From Heterocephalus glaber (taxonomy: Eukaryota; Chordata; Mammalia; Rodentia; Bathyergidae): a DNA stretch of 64,000 nt. Position numbers and translations under genes: made by a program. A model generated the notes under the pieces. That model saw only the letters and a program-made list of their open reading frames with translations. It was not told the origin of the DNA and searched no databases. Below are positions 35,095-47,700 of this stretch, piece after piece. Location: positions 1,794,215 to 1,858,214 of the forward strand of contig NW_004624779.1 of NCBI RefSeq assembly GCF_000247695.1, written 5' to 3'. Each line of letters starts with the position of its first letter. The stretch's first letter is position 1.

Positions 35095-37925
35095 CAAAAA
35101 GCAACATAGTAACCTGCATTAAAATAAGCTTCTGTCTTAAGGGCACAAACATTGACACGAAAGGGAAAATATAAGACAGTGGGCACCAGAAGGCATGTGA
35201 GTAGAAGGGACTAAGGCACAGGCTTACAGAACTTTCCCTTATATAATTATGTCTAGGGGTTCTCTAGTCTACATCTGCTATTTTTGCACTGTAAGAGTTC
35301 CTTGGCCTCTGCAGGTTGACCAGATTCTTTCACTTAGTCTTCTGCTATCAACCATTGTTTTTCCTCAGCAGATTAATAGATTCTTAAAAAAGGCATAGAA
35401 CGAAGTGTGTTTAACTTCAGAGATCCAATTCTTTGAATAGTGATTTTTTAAATCTGTGTGCAGCTAAGTCCATCCTTTAAGCAAACACATGGAAGTCCAA
35501 TTAGTAAAGCAGAAACAGAGTCTGTTAGGGAAGTGGGGACAGGAGAGCAAATCTCCATTTCCTCCCCTCCTTTGGGGCCACTTCAGACTTGCCTGATGAC
35601 AAGGGAATCTACCTCTGGGGTTTAAAGCAAGTTGAATCCTTTGGTTTCTTTTTTCTCTATAATGCAAGAAAACAATGAAACCCAGAGAATATTCTGCATG
35701 AGTTTTACCTGACTTCACTGAAAAGCAGAGCTTGAAGGCAGCGAGAGATCAAGGTGCACCTAAACAGAGTCCCAGAAAAATGGGAAGCAGGAAAACCAAC
35801 ATGAGTCCAGTGGCATCTCTCTCTATTTTTCTTTGAAAATTTTCACTGTGAACATAATTTAATGAAAGAATAAATGTTCTGTCATTTTCAGAATTTAAAG
35901 AATGGGATGAATAACTTTTGAAAAATGCTGAAAATTGCATTGTATCTCTCTGGTTTGTGGCTTAGCTCAGCCATCCATCACAATGTTAGGAGATAAGAAG
36001 AGACCCTTGTTCATCAATCTATTCTCCTGCACTTGTCAGTGCTAGTGTCCGCAGATAAACATAATTTCCTTCTGCTATTTATTTTTGTGAAAAAGGTTGA
36101 ATAAATTTAAATATAAAAATTTTATTTTAGGCATGTTGTCCTGTAGAACTGAGTGGTTTCGAGCTTGTTCTTACATTTAAACTTTGGCCAAATGGAAAAA
36201 ATAAATTATATATTTTTATATGATATAATAACCTTTAGGTCTGCTTGCTTTCTACTGGGCTAGAGGACATTGGATTCTTTTGTACATTTGCAGATCATAG
36301 GATGAGATATTTATGAAACCTTTGTGAAAATTATGTAATTTTCAAAATGTTCTTTCTATTAAGACTATGAATTTTTTCAGTGAGTAATTTTTTTATGCAA
36401 TATTTTTTCTATGGGTAATATCTAGAAATATTAAAAGGAATTTTAATCAAACTTTGAATCAGCTATATTTTTTCTATTTGTCACCTGCAAATAATTTTTA
36501 GTTTTACATTCATCTATTGTATCTCTTGTTATATCCAATCTCATTTTTCATCTAATTTATAGCATTTCTCCAATACTGAAATTTAAGGCATCCAAATTTT
36601 CCAAAATTTGGGTCCAATGAAATAGCTCTTAAAATAGCCATTGGTAAATACCATACATTTCTGAATCTTGTGGAAATTTAGTGGCTGCTCATCTCATTCT
36701 TCATCCATAATAGTTTATTTGAAATCAAAAGCTCTCCAAATTTATTCTATTCCATACTGATTTGAAAGGCCTTTGCATAAACAAGAAGGTTTAGAAGTTC
36801 AGGCATACAATCCAAAATGTCTAGTTTTTGAGCTTTTTCGTTCTTTAGAGCAGCTTGTTTAGGGTGTTGTACACTAAAGAGAACAATGTAGATGTGGGAG
36901 CAAATAATTCCTGTGGCCCACACCACTTCTTTGAGGTGAATACTCACATAGAGAACATAAAAAAATTTCGTGGACTATGAAGAAAAGAGCTTCCATATTT
37001 TTATATATATGAGTCAAATTTAGTTTGCTCATGAGTTTTTATTGTCCAGTGTAGTCCTTTGACATTAGGTGGCCTGTGTGATTTTGTTAACATTCTGCTT
37101 TTTGGTTCTTACAATGTAGATGGTAATTCCTAAGATGGCTACATAAAAAGGGTGTTGTAGAAATAAATTTTAGAGTGGGTGTGAAAGTGAGAAAAATAAT
37201 GCAAATTATATTTTTCCCATGAGAATGAATCAAATAAAGTTGATATTCCCTTCCACATTCAGACACGTTACATCACCAAGCACATTCTGAAATGCTCAGA
37301 CAATGTGTAATTCCAATTTTTTTGAGACTTTCAAAGTTTTGGTTTCACAGCAGAAAGCTAAAGAGAGAAGCTGATGCAATACCATTGAAGAAAAGAGGAG
37401 ACCAAACTTGAACTCAGCGGCTCTATTTTCAGTTGAGGAAGTCTTATTGCCAAACCATGGTTATGTTCCCCTGCAGGACACACTAAGGAAACTTTATTTC
37501 TTTTGCAACCCCTTGTTCTTAGGGCAGAACATGTACAGATGGTCACATGTGACCCTTCATGATGCTTCTGTTTCACAAGCAATCAAAAGGATATGAGATC
37601 CTGTAGCCAGACTCCACCCGCTCCCTCAACCTTACCAGCTGTACACCCTCCTTTCTGGATCCTTCCCGCCTCCTGACCAGAGCACTGCAGTGAGCCATGC
37701 TTTAGGTCCAGCAGAGAGCCTTCTAGAGGGGTCACTATAGAGCACTGCTTTGTCTGTCTCCTCAGCAGCTGTCTGCTCGGAGCTCTGTCATTGCAAGTCA
37801 AGCTTCAGGACATTCTGTTGCATGGAAGGAGGGTGGAGCAGCCGAGGGTGGTGCAAGCCCTTGGACACCACTTTGAACTCTACTCCTACTGCTTCATCTT
37901 CCCCTGGACCTGGACACGGAGCCTC
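35095..37925. other. AT-rich intergenic sequence, GC rising after 37.6 kb
   Basis: No gene or named repeat. From 37.6 kb the composition becomes GC-richer, up to the B1 remnant and SMARCD1 pseudogene. The 37604-37925 part is not recognised. Confidence 0.4.
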
Positions 37926-37929
37926 TGAG

Positions 37930-40492
<2,563 letters not shown>

Positions 40493-40628
40493 CCAGCTAA
40501 TTAATAGCTGGTTGTTACCATGGTGATGGCCAGTGTCATGCAGAAGATCATACTTAACTCTTGCTCAGGGGCTACTCTGTAATGGCAGGTAAGGCAAGGA
40601 TACACTGATTGGGGCTGGAATTTTTTTA

Positions 40629-40716
40629 TATATATTTTTTTGGTACCAGGGATTGAACTCGGGACCTTGCGCTTGCAAGGCAGGCACTGGAACCACTGAG
40701 CTAAATCTCTGGCCCT
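40629..40716 (-). mobile_element. ID-type tRNA-derived SINE
   Basis: Reverse copy with 'agggattgaactcgggacct' and 'actgagctaaatctctggcc'. Target-site duplication gggctggaattttttat at left against gggctggcattttttat at right (one difference). 'caaggcaggcactgg' sub-type. Confidence 0.9.
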
Positions 40717-40982
40717 GGGCTGGCATTTTTTATCTTGTTAGGTCTTATTTCCCAGGAAACCCGGTACTCTGGGGTTCCCTCAAGGCCCTGAAAAGGGTGT
40801 CAGTTGTCAGGGCCAGTGTGTTATACTCTTACACAGTAGCCAGCCCCTTATCCTTAGTTTGGAGGAACGCTGAGCCGTGACTATTCACATTAACAAAAAT
40901 GGAATTCTACAGTTCTCCCTGCTCCCCTTCTAGTGGTCTTCTTCTTTCCTCCTCTGTGCCATTGTCCAAAAAGAAGAGGGTA

Positions 40983-41289
40983 GATGGGCATGGGGGCACA
41001 TGCCTGTAATCCCAGAACTCAGGAGGCTGAGGCAGGAGGATTCCCATAAATTTGGGGCCAGCTTGGGCTACATAGTTCTTTTTTGAGATGGTCTCAGTAT
41101 TAGTTCAGGCTGACCTTGAACTCACTAGCCAAGGCTGGCCGTGAAATTGCCACAGTCATCCTCTTTCAGCCTCCCAAGTGCTGAGATTACAGGTGTGTGC
41201 CACCATGCCTGACTAGCAGGCTAGCTACATAGTTCAAGGCCAGCCTGAACTACATAGCAAGATCTGGTCTCCAAAAAAATAAAAAAGGT
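40983..41289 (+). mobile_element. B1-type SINE split by a reversed B1 insertion
   Basis: Outer B1 in plus orientation: 'tgggggcacatgcctgtaat', 'caggaggctgaggcaggagg', then after the insertion 'caaggccagcctgaactaca' and 'gcaagatctggtctccaaaa' with an A tail. The inner element at 41079-41223 is in minus orientation. Confidence 0.88.
41079..41223 (-). mobile_element. B1-type SINE inserted in another B1
   Basis: Reversed B1: T-rich tail 'ttttttgagatggtctcag', 'gttcaggctgaccttgaact', 'cagcctcccaagtgctgaga', 'ttacaggtgtgtgccaccat'. Flanked by the duplicated outer-B1 sequence gctacatagttc (41067-41078 and 41224-41235), the expected target-site duplication. Confidence 0.88.
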
Positions 41290-41539
41290 ATAGAGGTAGG
41301 GTGAGGGCAGCTGGGTTCCAAAACTGTAATTTAAAATGATCCTTCCATGGAAGGAAAACACTTCAGCATTGCAAAAAAAAAAAAGGATATGAGTTTTTCT
41401 ACAAGAATTTCCGTTTGAGGCTAAACTTCATCCCTGAAGTGTCATATGTGGTTTCTCTAAAAATATTTACATCAATCACTTCTGATTCCTTAATGTGAGG
41501 TTTTGTGGGACAATAACTGCCATTGCATGCTGCGTTATT

Positions 41540-41990
41540 TCAATCACCAACTTTATATTTTAGTATTTTAGAGCAGTTTTAGAATCACAGCAAAATTGAA
41601 CAGAAAGTCTGAAGTGTTCCCATACATTCATTACTCCTTGGCTTTACCCATATGCAGCCAATGGCACTATCAACAGTCCTCACCAGAGTGATATGTTTGT
41701 TACAGTTGATGAACCTACATGTTACAATTGAAGAGTTCACGTAAGCATTTCTTTATCACCCAAATGCTACGGTCTACAATAGGGCTCCCTTGGTGTTGTT
41801 GCATTCTAGGGGTTTTGACAAATGCGTAATGGCCCGGGTTCACCATTAAAGCGTCATTTCATCCTAAAACTCCTCTGGAGTCCACCTGTTCAATCCTCTC
41901 CATTCCCAGTCCCTGGCAACTAATCTTTTTACTGTCTTCATAGTTTTGCATTTTCCACAATATCATTTAGCTGGAATGATAGAGCAGGTA
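41540..41990. repeat. Ancient L1 3'-end-type repeat
   Basis: 'agagcagttttagaatcaca', 'gcaaaattgaacagaaagtc', 'gatgaacctacatgttacaa', 'ccctggcaactaatcttttt' and 'actgtcttcatagttttgca' form a recognisable old L1M 3' region. Strand left open. Confidence 0.65.
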
Positions 41991-42044
41991 TCCTTTTCAG
42001 AACAAGCATACTTTTAAATTTTACTGATTTATCTTTCAAAGGAG

Positions 42045-42122
42045 GGAAAAAGGCTAGGAATCAAACCCAGGCCCTTGCACACGTCAGACAAGTACTGTAT
42101 CACCGAGCTATAATCCCAGCCC
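42045..42122 (-). mobile_element. Older, diverged ID-like SINE
   Basis: 'ggaatcaaacccaggccctt', 'gcacacgtcagacaagtact' and 'accgagctataatcccagcc' are an ID-family copy with many substitutions, clearly older than the other ID copies in the window. It lies directly left of a younger copy. Confidence 0.7.
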
Positions 42123-42130
42123 CAATCATA

Positions 42131-42216
42131 CTTTTTTTTTTGGTACTGGGGATCGAACTTGGGTCCTTGCACTTGCAAAGCCAGCAGTGAAACCACTGAG
42201 CTAAATTCTTGGCCCC
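42131..42216 (-). mobile_element. ID-type tRNA-derived SINE
   Basis: Reverse copy with 'tggggatcgaacttgggtcc' and 'actgagctaaattcttggcc'. The target-site duplication is imperfect (caatcatac at left, caaccattc at right). Confidence 0.85.
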
Positions 42217-42229
42217 CCCAACCATTCTT

Positions 42230-44466
42230 TTTAAAAACAAAATACTGAGATCAAAATCATAGGATTCATTTCTAAATTCATGGATTTTAAAGCTTAAAAA
42301 TCAGTAATAATCATAAAAAACAGGAACATACATTTTCCGAGAGCTGCAAGGATTGTGTTCTTTGTGCAGTGGTTGCATCCAACTTCAGGGGCCATTTTCA
42401 GGTCCTAGAAGAGGCCAACCATCTAGATTCTATGCATAGAGTTCCTCTGCCTCCTATTTTTGTACTCTTGGATAAGATACTCACTGTGAAAAGAGTCAAG
42501 TTAAGCTAAAATATTTCTTAAAAGTAAGATTTACTTTTAAGATTCAGTATTTCCATTACATCTACTTTTCTGTCAAGAAAGGAAATTTTGAATCCTACCA
42601 GGGGCGTAACTTCACATATTTCCTGCCTGACTAGAATTTAGAAGATTTGAAGTTTTCAAAATCCATTGCTCCTGGCTGCTGAATTTTTAATTACTTATTT
42701 TAGGTAAGCCTTCATGTTCTTCCAAGCTACATCTTGAGTAGTTCCTGCTTATGATTCCACTAGCTCCTGTGAAATAAGGTGACAGAAAGTTCTCTCCTTT
42801 CATTTTGACAGAAGTAACTATTGTGGACCTTGTCAGACTGTGGTGATTTCTCCATGACTACATCAGAGGCGTTAAAATCTCAACAGGTGAAGTTCTAAAA
42901 TCTCATAGTAGGAAATACATTTTGCTTGGAGCTGCCAACTAAATTTCCATGTCACAATTTGTAAACATCATTATAGTAAAAACTGCTTGAGAAGTCATAG
43001 AGAACTGTGGAAAGATCATCAGTTACATGTGTGAGGTTTGCTAGCTGTTGATTCCCAAGTATTAAGTATGGGAGCCTAAGGCATGACCGAGGAAATATTT
43101 AGAGGGGAGGGGTACCTAAGGAACAAGAACATTAATTTTAATATCATCATTTGGAGTCTCATTCAGTTCCTTTGCAATAATAGAAGTGCCTTAAGCTTTG
43201 TTCCAAGTAGGCATAATGCTAATATTTTCAAATTTTTATAAAAAATTTGGTAGTTAGTTCTTTTTCTTTTTTTTTTTAATCAGTAGAATATCATTTGCTT
43301 TTGGGAATGATTTTCAGTGCTGTTTGAAATGAGGAAGTCACAAAACCAAGGGACATTGTTATGAGCAGAGGAAGTGGCTTCGGAAACTTGTCAGTCACAG
43401 TCGTGACACAGGAACCGCTTTGGTCACCACTTCCCTTGCTTACCAGCCCTTATTCAGAGAACAGGTGGTGGCAAGCGGGCTAACTACCACACAGGAGTAA
43501 GCAGCAAACTGCCTGGGGCGGATGAGGGAAATGGATCGGAGACATGTGTGCCAGGCAGTGTGTTTTAATTTCGAAATTCAGTTTAAAAATTATTTACAAG
43601 TTAGTAATCAGTTGCTCCTAAGATGCAAATGCATTTCAGTGGAAAAGTATACTTTATAAAGCTTACATAAAAATGTTCAACTATATTATCGTGGAAAACT
43701 GCTATATAACTTAGAATAAATCGTGTCATATAATTGATTGAAAATTACAGAAGGAATACACAGAACATTAAACAAACAGAAAAGATATATCTGGAGGAAA
43801 ACTGACGTTAGAATATGGTCCTAAGGTTAGGCAAATGCAGGTGTTGTCTAACAAAGCTTATTTTTAAATGAACTTCTAACAGCGGGTGTTTTCAAAAAAA
43901 CCTTAAAATATGGGATAAGGTTCATTACTCAACTGCAAATCCTGGCACATATCCAGTCCCTTTTAAGCTGGAGAGAGCAGACAGAAATGCTGTCTTCACA
44001 GCCGGATCCAGATCTCCTTTAGGGCAGCACTGTTTCGTTTACGTAACATTCAGTGGGGCAGATGAAGCCCTGAGGGCTTGGGTATTGGCAGAAACGAGAG
44101 TAAAGAAAGAATTGTTGCGGCTCCCTGAGCCAGGTGGGGAAGAGAGGCCAGGAGAAGAAAAGGTGGTGGTGGTAGAGGTGAGGTGGGGAGTCAGAGAAGC
44201 TAGAGGTCAGGATGCCCCAAGGGATCAATGTGCCCCTGAGACTCCTTTGGAGGAAGTGACTGAAAACTGCTTCCTGAGACCTCCGGAATCGCCAGTAAAG
44301 TCGTGCTACAATAGGCTTGATTCTGTTGTTACTTTTAAAAGTGGGAGTAGAAGCGAGACCTCTGCTTCACATTTTGGGAGACGACTAGAATGAATAAATG
44401 AGAAAGCATAAGACACAGAGCAGAGGCTAAATTTAAGCTTGAGGCACAAAGTCGCACGGCAGAAAC
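42230..44466. other. Intergenic sequence left of the provirus, no gene seen
   Basis: AT-rich up to about 43.9 kb, then purine-rich and GC-richer up to the provirus. The 102-codon plus frame 44085-44393 has low-complexity Glu/Arg/Val composition and is not taken as a gene. Confidence 0.4.
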
Positions 44467-44744
44467 TGAGGCAGGAAACCTGCGGAGATCCACACCCCCT
44501 TCCTCCCCTGGAAACAGAAACCAAAAACCACCCAGTAAAAACTCCCCGGCAAGTCCACCCTCCGACCAATCGCAGGGTGACCCGTATCTCGCGTAAGCCC
44601 GCCGAAAACCCGAAGCACCCCGGGTCGGGTCGGGAGCTCAGCTTCCGGACGCCATTCTCCTGCGTCTCCCCGCCGGCGAGTTGAACTCTCCTTCTTGCGC
44701 TTCTCCGCTCGGCGCTGCTCTTTCTCTGCAGAGTTCCGGCAGCA
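44467..44744 (+). repeat. 5' LTR of the provirus (part shared with the 3' LTR)
   Basis: Starts TGAGGCAGGAA, matching the 3' LTR start at 49797. Shared landmarks are 'cagaaaccaaaaac', 'ggtgacccgtatc' and 'gggagctcagcttc'. Similarity is lost after about 44744 (cggcagca). The true end could be further right, near 44908, if the candidate primer-binding site there is correct. About 24 CpG by eye in 278 bp, and an intact CCAAT at 44566-44570. The TATA-like ttaaaaaac of the 3' copy is not present here. Confidence 0.85.
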
Positions 44745-45240
44745 TTTCAGGGGCACGGGCCGCGCCGCGGACCTCAGGACCTGTGGGGGACCAGCAGGGC
44801 CCTGTTTGCCGCCCGGCAGGCGCGGAAGTGAGAGCGCCCCTGCTCGGCGCGGCCGGAGCCCAGGAGAGAAGCAGCCGCCCCGGGACTGCTGAACCGCGGT
44901 AGGGAATCTTTGGGGACCGGTCAGAATCAGGACCCGCCAATAATCGCGGAAAGGGCGTCTGATCACCCGGCGGCGGCCACCCGAGTAACTTTTGCCCGAC
45001 GGTGGAGAAACCGTGGCCGCGGGAACCCGGCCGCGGGCTGGAGAAGTCCTGCGCCTGTGTGTGAAGGGGACGGACGGCGGGGAGCCTCCGACCCGAGCGG
45101 AGCCCGCGCTTCCGCGACGACCTCTGACGGATTAGGGTGGGAGCAGACTCCGGGGGCGGGACGGGGGCTGATGAAAGTCAGATCACTGGCCTGCGGGTGC
45201 TAAGCGGCCCTGAGATACCTGGCAAGGAGAGGGGCCACGG
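44560..45240 (+). promoter_or_regulatory. CpG-rich LTR/leader region, candidate promoter and 5' UTR for gag
   Basis: CpG density is far above anything else in this AT-rich window. It includes the CCAAT box at 44566 and a GC box (GGGGCGGG) at 45153-45160, and runs up to 75 bases before the gag start codon. Preservation of CpG over such a length suggests that the region has been unmethylated in the germ line, as active CpG-type promoters are. Activity itself cannot be seen from the sequence. Confidence 0.55.
44911..44928 (+). promoter_or_regulatory. Candidate primer-binding site
   Basis: An 18-base stretch beginning TGGGGACC follows 'gggaatctt', a layout like the LTR end/primer-binding site of gammaretroviruses (TGG pairs with the tRNA CCA end). 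It does not match a specific tRNA perfectly that I could identify, so the call is weak. Confidence 0.25.
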
Positions 45241-45314
45241 TGCGAGCTCTCCCATCCAGCCTCCTTCCACTCCCCGCCTCCTTTGTGCGTGAGGAACGCC
45301 TGGTGGGGGAGAAA

Positions 45315-46889
45315 ATGGGTGTGATTCACAGCAAGTTCCGCGGTAGGAAGTCCCATAGTAGTAGTGGTGGAAGTGGTATCAGTAGTGGGACTCCTCTAGA
45401 ATGTATGTTAAAAAACTTCAAGAAAGGGTTCTGTGGCTATAAGGATATTAAGTTGAACCCCGAGAAACTCCGTGGCTTCTGCGAGATCGATTGGCCCTCC
45501 TTAGGGGTGGATTGGCCACCTGAAGGCTCCCTGGACGAGGCCACGGTTACACGGGTCTGGCAGGCAGTCAAAGAACATCGCCACTCAACCCAATTCCTCT
45601 ACATCCATTTCTGGCTGAGCTTAGTTTCCAACCCCCCACCTTGGTTGAGAGAACAGGTCTCTAGGACCCAAAGGGCAGAGACGAAAGCCCTGGGGCAAGG
45701 AACTGCACCCCAGCCGGTGGTGCCGCCCGCCCACCCCAGGCAGCCTTTGAAAGCTCCTGTGACTGCTGTGATGCCTGCGACTCCTGTGAAGCCTGGGACT
45801 CCTGTGAAGTCTGTGAGGGCTCCACAGCCTCCGCAGCCTGCAACCCTGCACCCGCCGCGACCTCCAAGCCCAGATCTCCGGGCTCCTGAGAAGCCGTCCC
45901 TTGCGTCACCGGACTCCACCACTTCTCCCAGAAGTGCACCTAGGGCGACCAAGCCTCCTCCTACCGGCGCTGAGGTGATGCTCCTGAAAGAAATGCCAAG
46001 GCCCAGCGTACTCCAGGCAAAGGGAAATGTTCGAGAGGGCTGCTGCCTCTTTGTCCATGTGCCCTTAACGACTACTGATCTCTTGAATTGTAAGCAGCGA
46101 ATCTCTCCGTACACTGAGAAACCACAGGCCTTGATAGGCTTCATGGAGTCCATCTTTCAGAACTATAAGCCCGGTTGGGCTGACTGCTATCATTTGCTCC
46201 AAATCCTTTTCACTACAGAGGAACGCACCACGATCAGCCAAGGAGCTATCAAATGGCTGGAAGAAACGGCCCCGGCTGAAGAGAAGGACACTCAGGCCTA
46301 TGCCCAACGTCTCCTCCCCAATAAGGACCCCAACTGGGACCCAAACTCTGCTGAGGGAACCAGCAGACTCATGGCACACCGGGAGGCGCTACTACAAGGG
46401 ATGCGCCTAGGGGGTCAGAAGGCAGCAAACATCAGAAAGGTGACTGTGGTCCTCCAAAATCCTAATGAGAGCCCAGGGGACTTCTATGAGCGTCTCTGTG
46501 AGGCATACCTCCACTACACTACCTTCGACCCCAAAAGCCCGGAAAATCAAAGCATGGTAAACATCGCCTTTGTCAGCCAGAGTGCCGGTGATATCCGCTG
46601 CAAATTGCAAAAACTCGAGGATTTTGAGGGGATGAACTCCACCCAACTGCTACAAATCGCCAACAAGGTCTTCATAAACCGACATCTAGAAAAAAAGAGA
46701 AAGGCCCAGCAGAGGATGAAAGTGGAGGTGTATCTCATTGTAGAGGAACTCAGTCGATTACAGGGTATACCATCCAAACAAAGAGGACAAAAGGGAGCTA
46801 AAAGGACTGTACGGAGGAGGAACGAAAAGAAGGCCCCCTTGAGGCAAGACTGGTGTGGCTTTTGTGGAGAAAGCAAACACTGGAAATGA
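45315..46889 (+). CDS. gag: Retroviral Gag polyprotein, intact 524-residue reading frame
   Basis: Gag is the structural precursor that gathers at the membrane and forms the retroviral core. The chosen start has A at -3 and G at +4. MGVIHS gives Gly2 in an N-myristoylation context. Domains: matrix about 1-115 (WPSLGVDWPPEGSLDE, WLREQ); proline-rich region about 120-235 with a short TPVKPG/TPVKSV repeat at about 155-167; capsid of p30 type about 240-470 (VPLTTTDLL, YTEKPQALIGFMESIF, GWADCYHLLQILFTTEER), with a major-homology-type motif NESPGDFYERLCEAYLHY at about 383-400; basic nucleocapsid about 470-524. The frame ends in a half zinc knuckle, CGFCGESKHWK then TGA, so the last Cys is missing. 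No PPxY or P(T/S)AP late motif seen. The frame is also open upstream to 45204 without ATG. It has no stop or frameshift although pol and env beside it are wrecked, which suggests selection. It is still possible that this is chance survival. Confidence 0.85.
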   Translation: MGVIHSKFRGRKSHSSSGGSGISSGTPLECMLKNFKKGFCGYKDIKLNPEKLRGFCEIDWPSLGVDWPPEGSLDEATVTRVWQAVKEHRHSTQFLYIHFWLSLVSNPPPWLREQVSRTQRAETKALGQGTAPQPVVPPAHPRQPLKAPVTAVMPATPVKPGTPVKSVRAPQPPQPATLHPPRPPSPDLRAPEKPSLASPDSTTSPRSAPRATKPPPTGAEVMLLKEMPRPSVLQAKGNVREGCCLFVHVPLTTTDLLNCKQRISPYTEKPQALIGFMESIFQNYKPGWADCYHLLQILFTTEERTTISQGAIKWLEETAPAEEKDTQAYAQRLLPNKDPNWDPNSAEGTSRLMAHREALLQGMRLGGQKAANIRKVTVVLQNPNESPGDFYERLCEAYLHYTTFDPKSPENQSMVNIAFVSQSAGDIRCKLQKLEDFEGMNSTQLLQIANKVFINRHLEKKRKAQQRMKVEVYLIVEELSRLQGIPSKQRGQKGAKRTVRRRNEKKAPLRQDWCGFCGESKHWK

Positions 46890-47700
46890 GAAGCGCTTAT
46901 GGAGATGAAGATAAGAGACCCCCTGAGGAGGACCAGAAAGCCAGGACTTCAGCTTGGGGAGCTCGGAGCGCTTTGAAGACTGAGGCAGACTGGGCCCCCT
47001 GGTCTCCCCTGGTCAAAATAAAAGGGGGCAAAGAAATGGACTTCCTAGTGGACATAGGCTTAGAACATTTGGTGGTGATCGAACAAGTGGCCCCCACTTC
47101 CGAAGAAAGTCAACATCGGGGGGCCATGGGGCCCTCACCCAACAGGGCTTCTGCCAATCCCTAAGGTGCATCACATGCAGCATAGAGGCCTCAGAGCTCA
47201 GGCAAGGTTGAATGTGCAAAGAGGACCATCAAATCGGGCCTAAGCAAGCTCTGTCAGGAGGCCCACTTATGAGTCCTCAGATGTTCTTCCTTGTGCCGTT
47301 AAAAATCAGGTGCACCCCCCCAGAGGTTGGATGGGTACTCTTCTTATGAAATCCTATTTGCCAGACCCCTGCCCCCAAGTCTTTAACCAGAAACTCCTAG
47401 GAAACATGGGGAAACAGAAATAACAAAACAGTTAAAGGCCCAGGTGACTAAATGGGTGACCGAGAGACTTCCAGTTAGGCTCTCTTCTCATCAGCGCACC
47501 CCCCATTAAACTGGGAGACTTAAGTTTGGGTCAAGGATTGGAATCTAGCCCCCTTCAAACCTAGATGGAAGGAGCCACTAGCTGTCATTCTAACTACTCC
47601 CATTGGTGGCCAAGGTGAAAGGCATTACTGCCTGGATCCATCACAGCAGACTAAAGAGGGCTGCCAATCTAAGTCTGAGCTATCAACCAGACGCTGAGAA
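46890..47700 (+). pseudogene. pol: Residual pro-pol: damaged protease and integrase C-terminus
   Basis: After the gag stop, the protease continues in another frame (46853-47164): VKIKGGKEMDFLVDIGLEH corresponds to the retroviral aspartic protease active site, but the DTGA-type motif reads DIGL, so catalysis should be lost. A flap-like segment follows with stops. At about 47465-47665 a broken integrase C-terminal region is seen (FGSRIGI-like, then ITAWIHHSRLKRAA, in several frames with stops), which in gammaretroviruses directly precedes env. Reverse transcriptase, RNase H and the integrase core are not recognisable, pointing to a large internal deletion. Not functional. Confidence 0.8.

Noticed and set aside
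44085..44393. 102-codon plus frame just left of the provirus
   Set aside because: Purine-rich low-complexity sequence giving Glu/Arg/Val runs, and no family resemblance.
44433..44966. 177-codon reverse frame over the 5' LTR and leader
   Set aside because: Long frames are expected by chance in such GC-rich sequence, where stop codons are rare. No recognisable domain.
45599..46153. 184-codon reverse frame opposite gag, with Gly/Val-rich low-complexity sequence
   Set aside because: Shadow of the GC-rich, proline-coding part of gag on the other strand.
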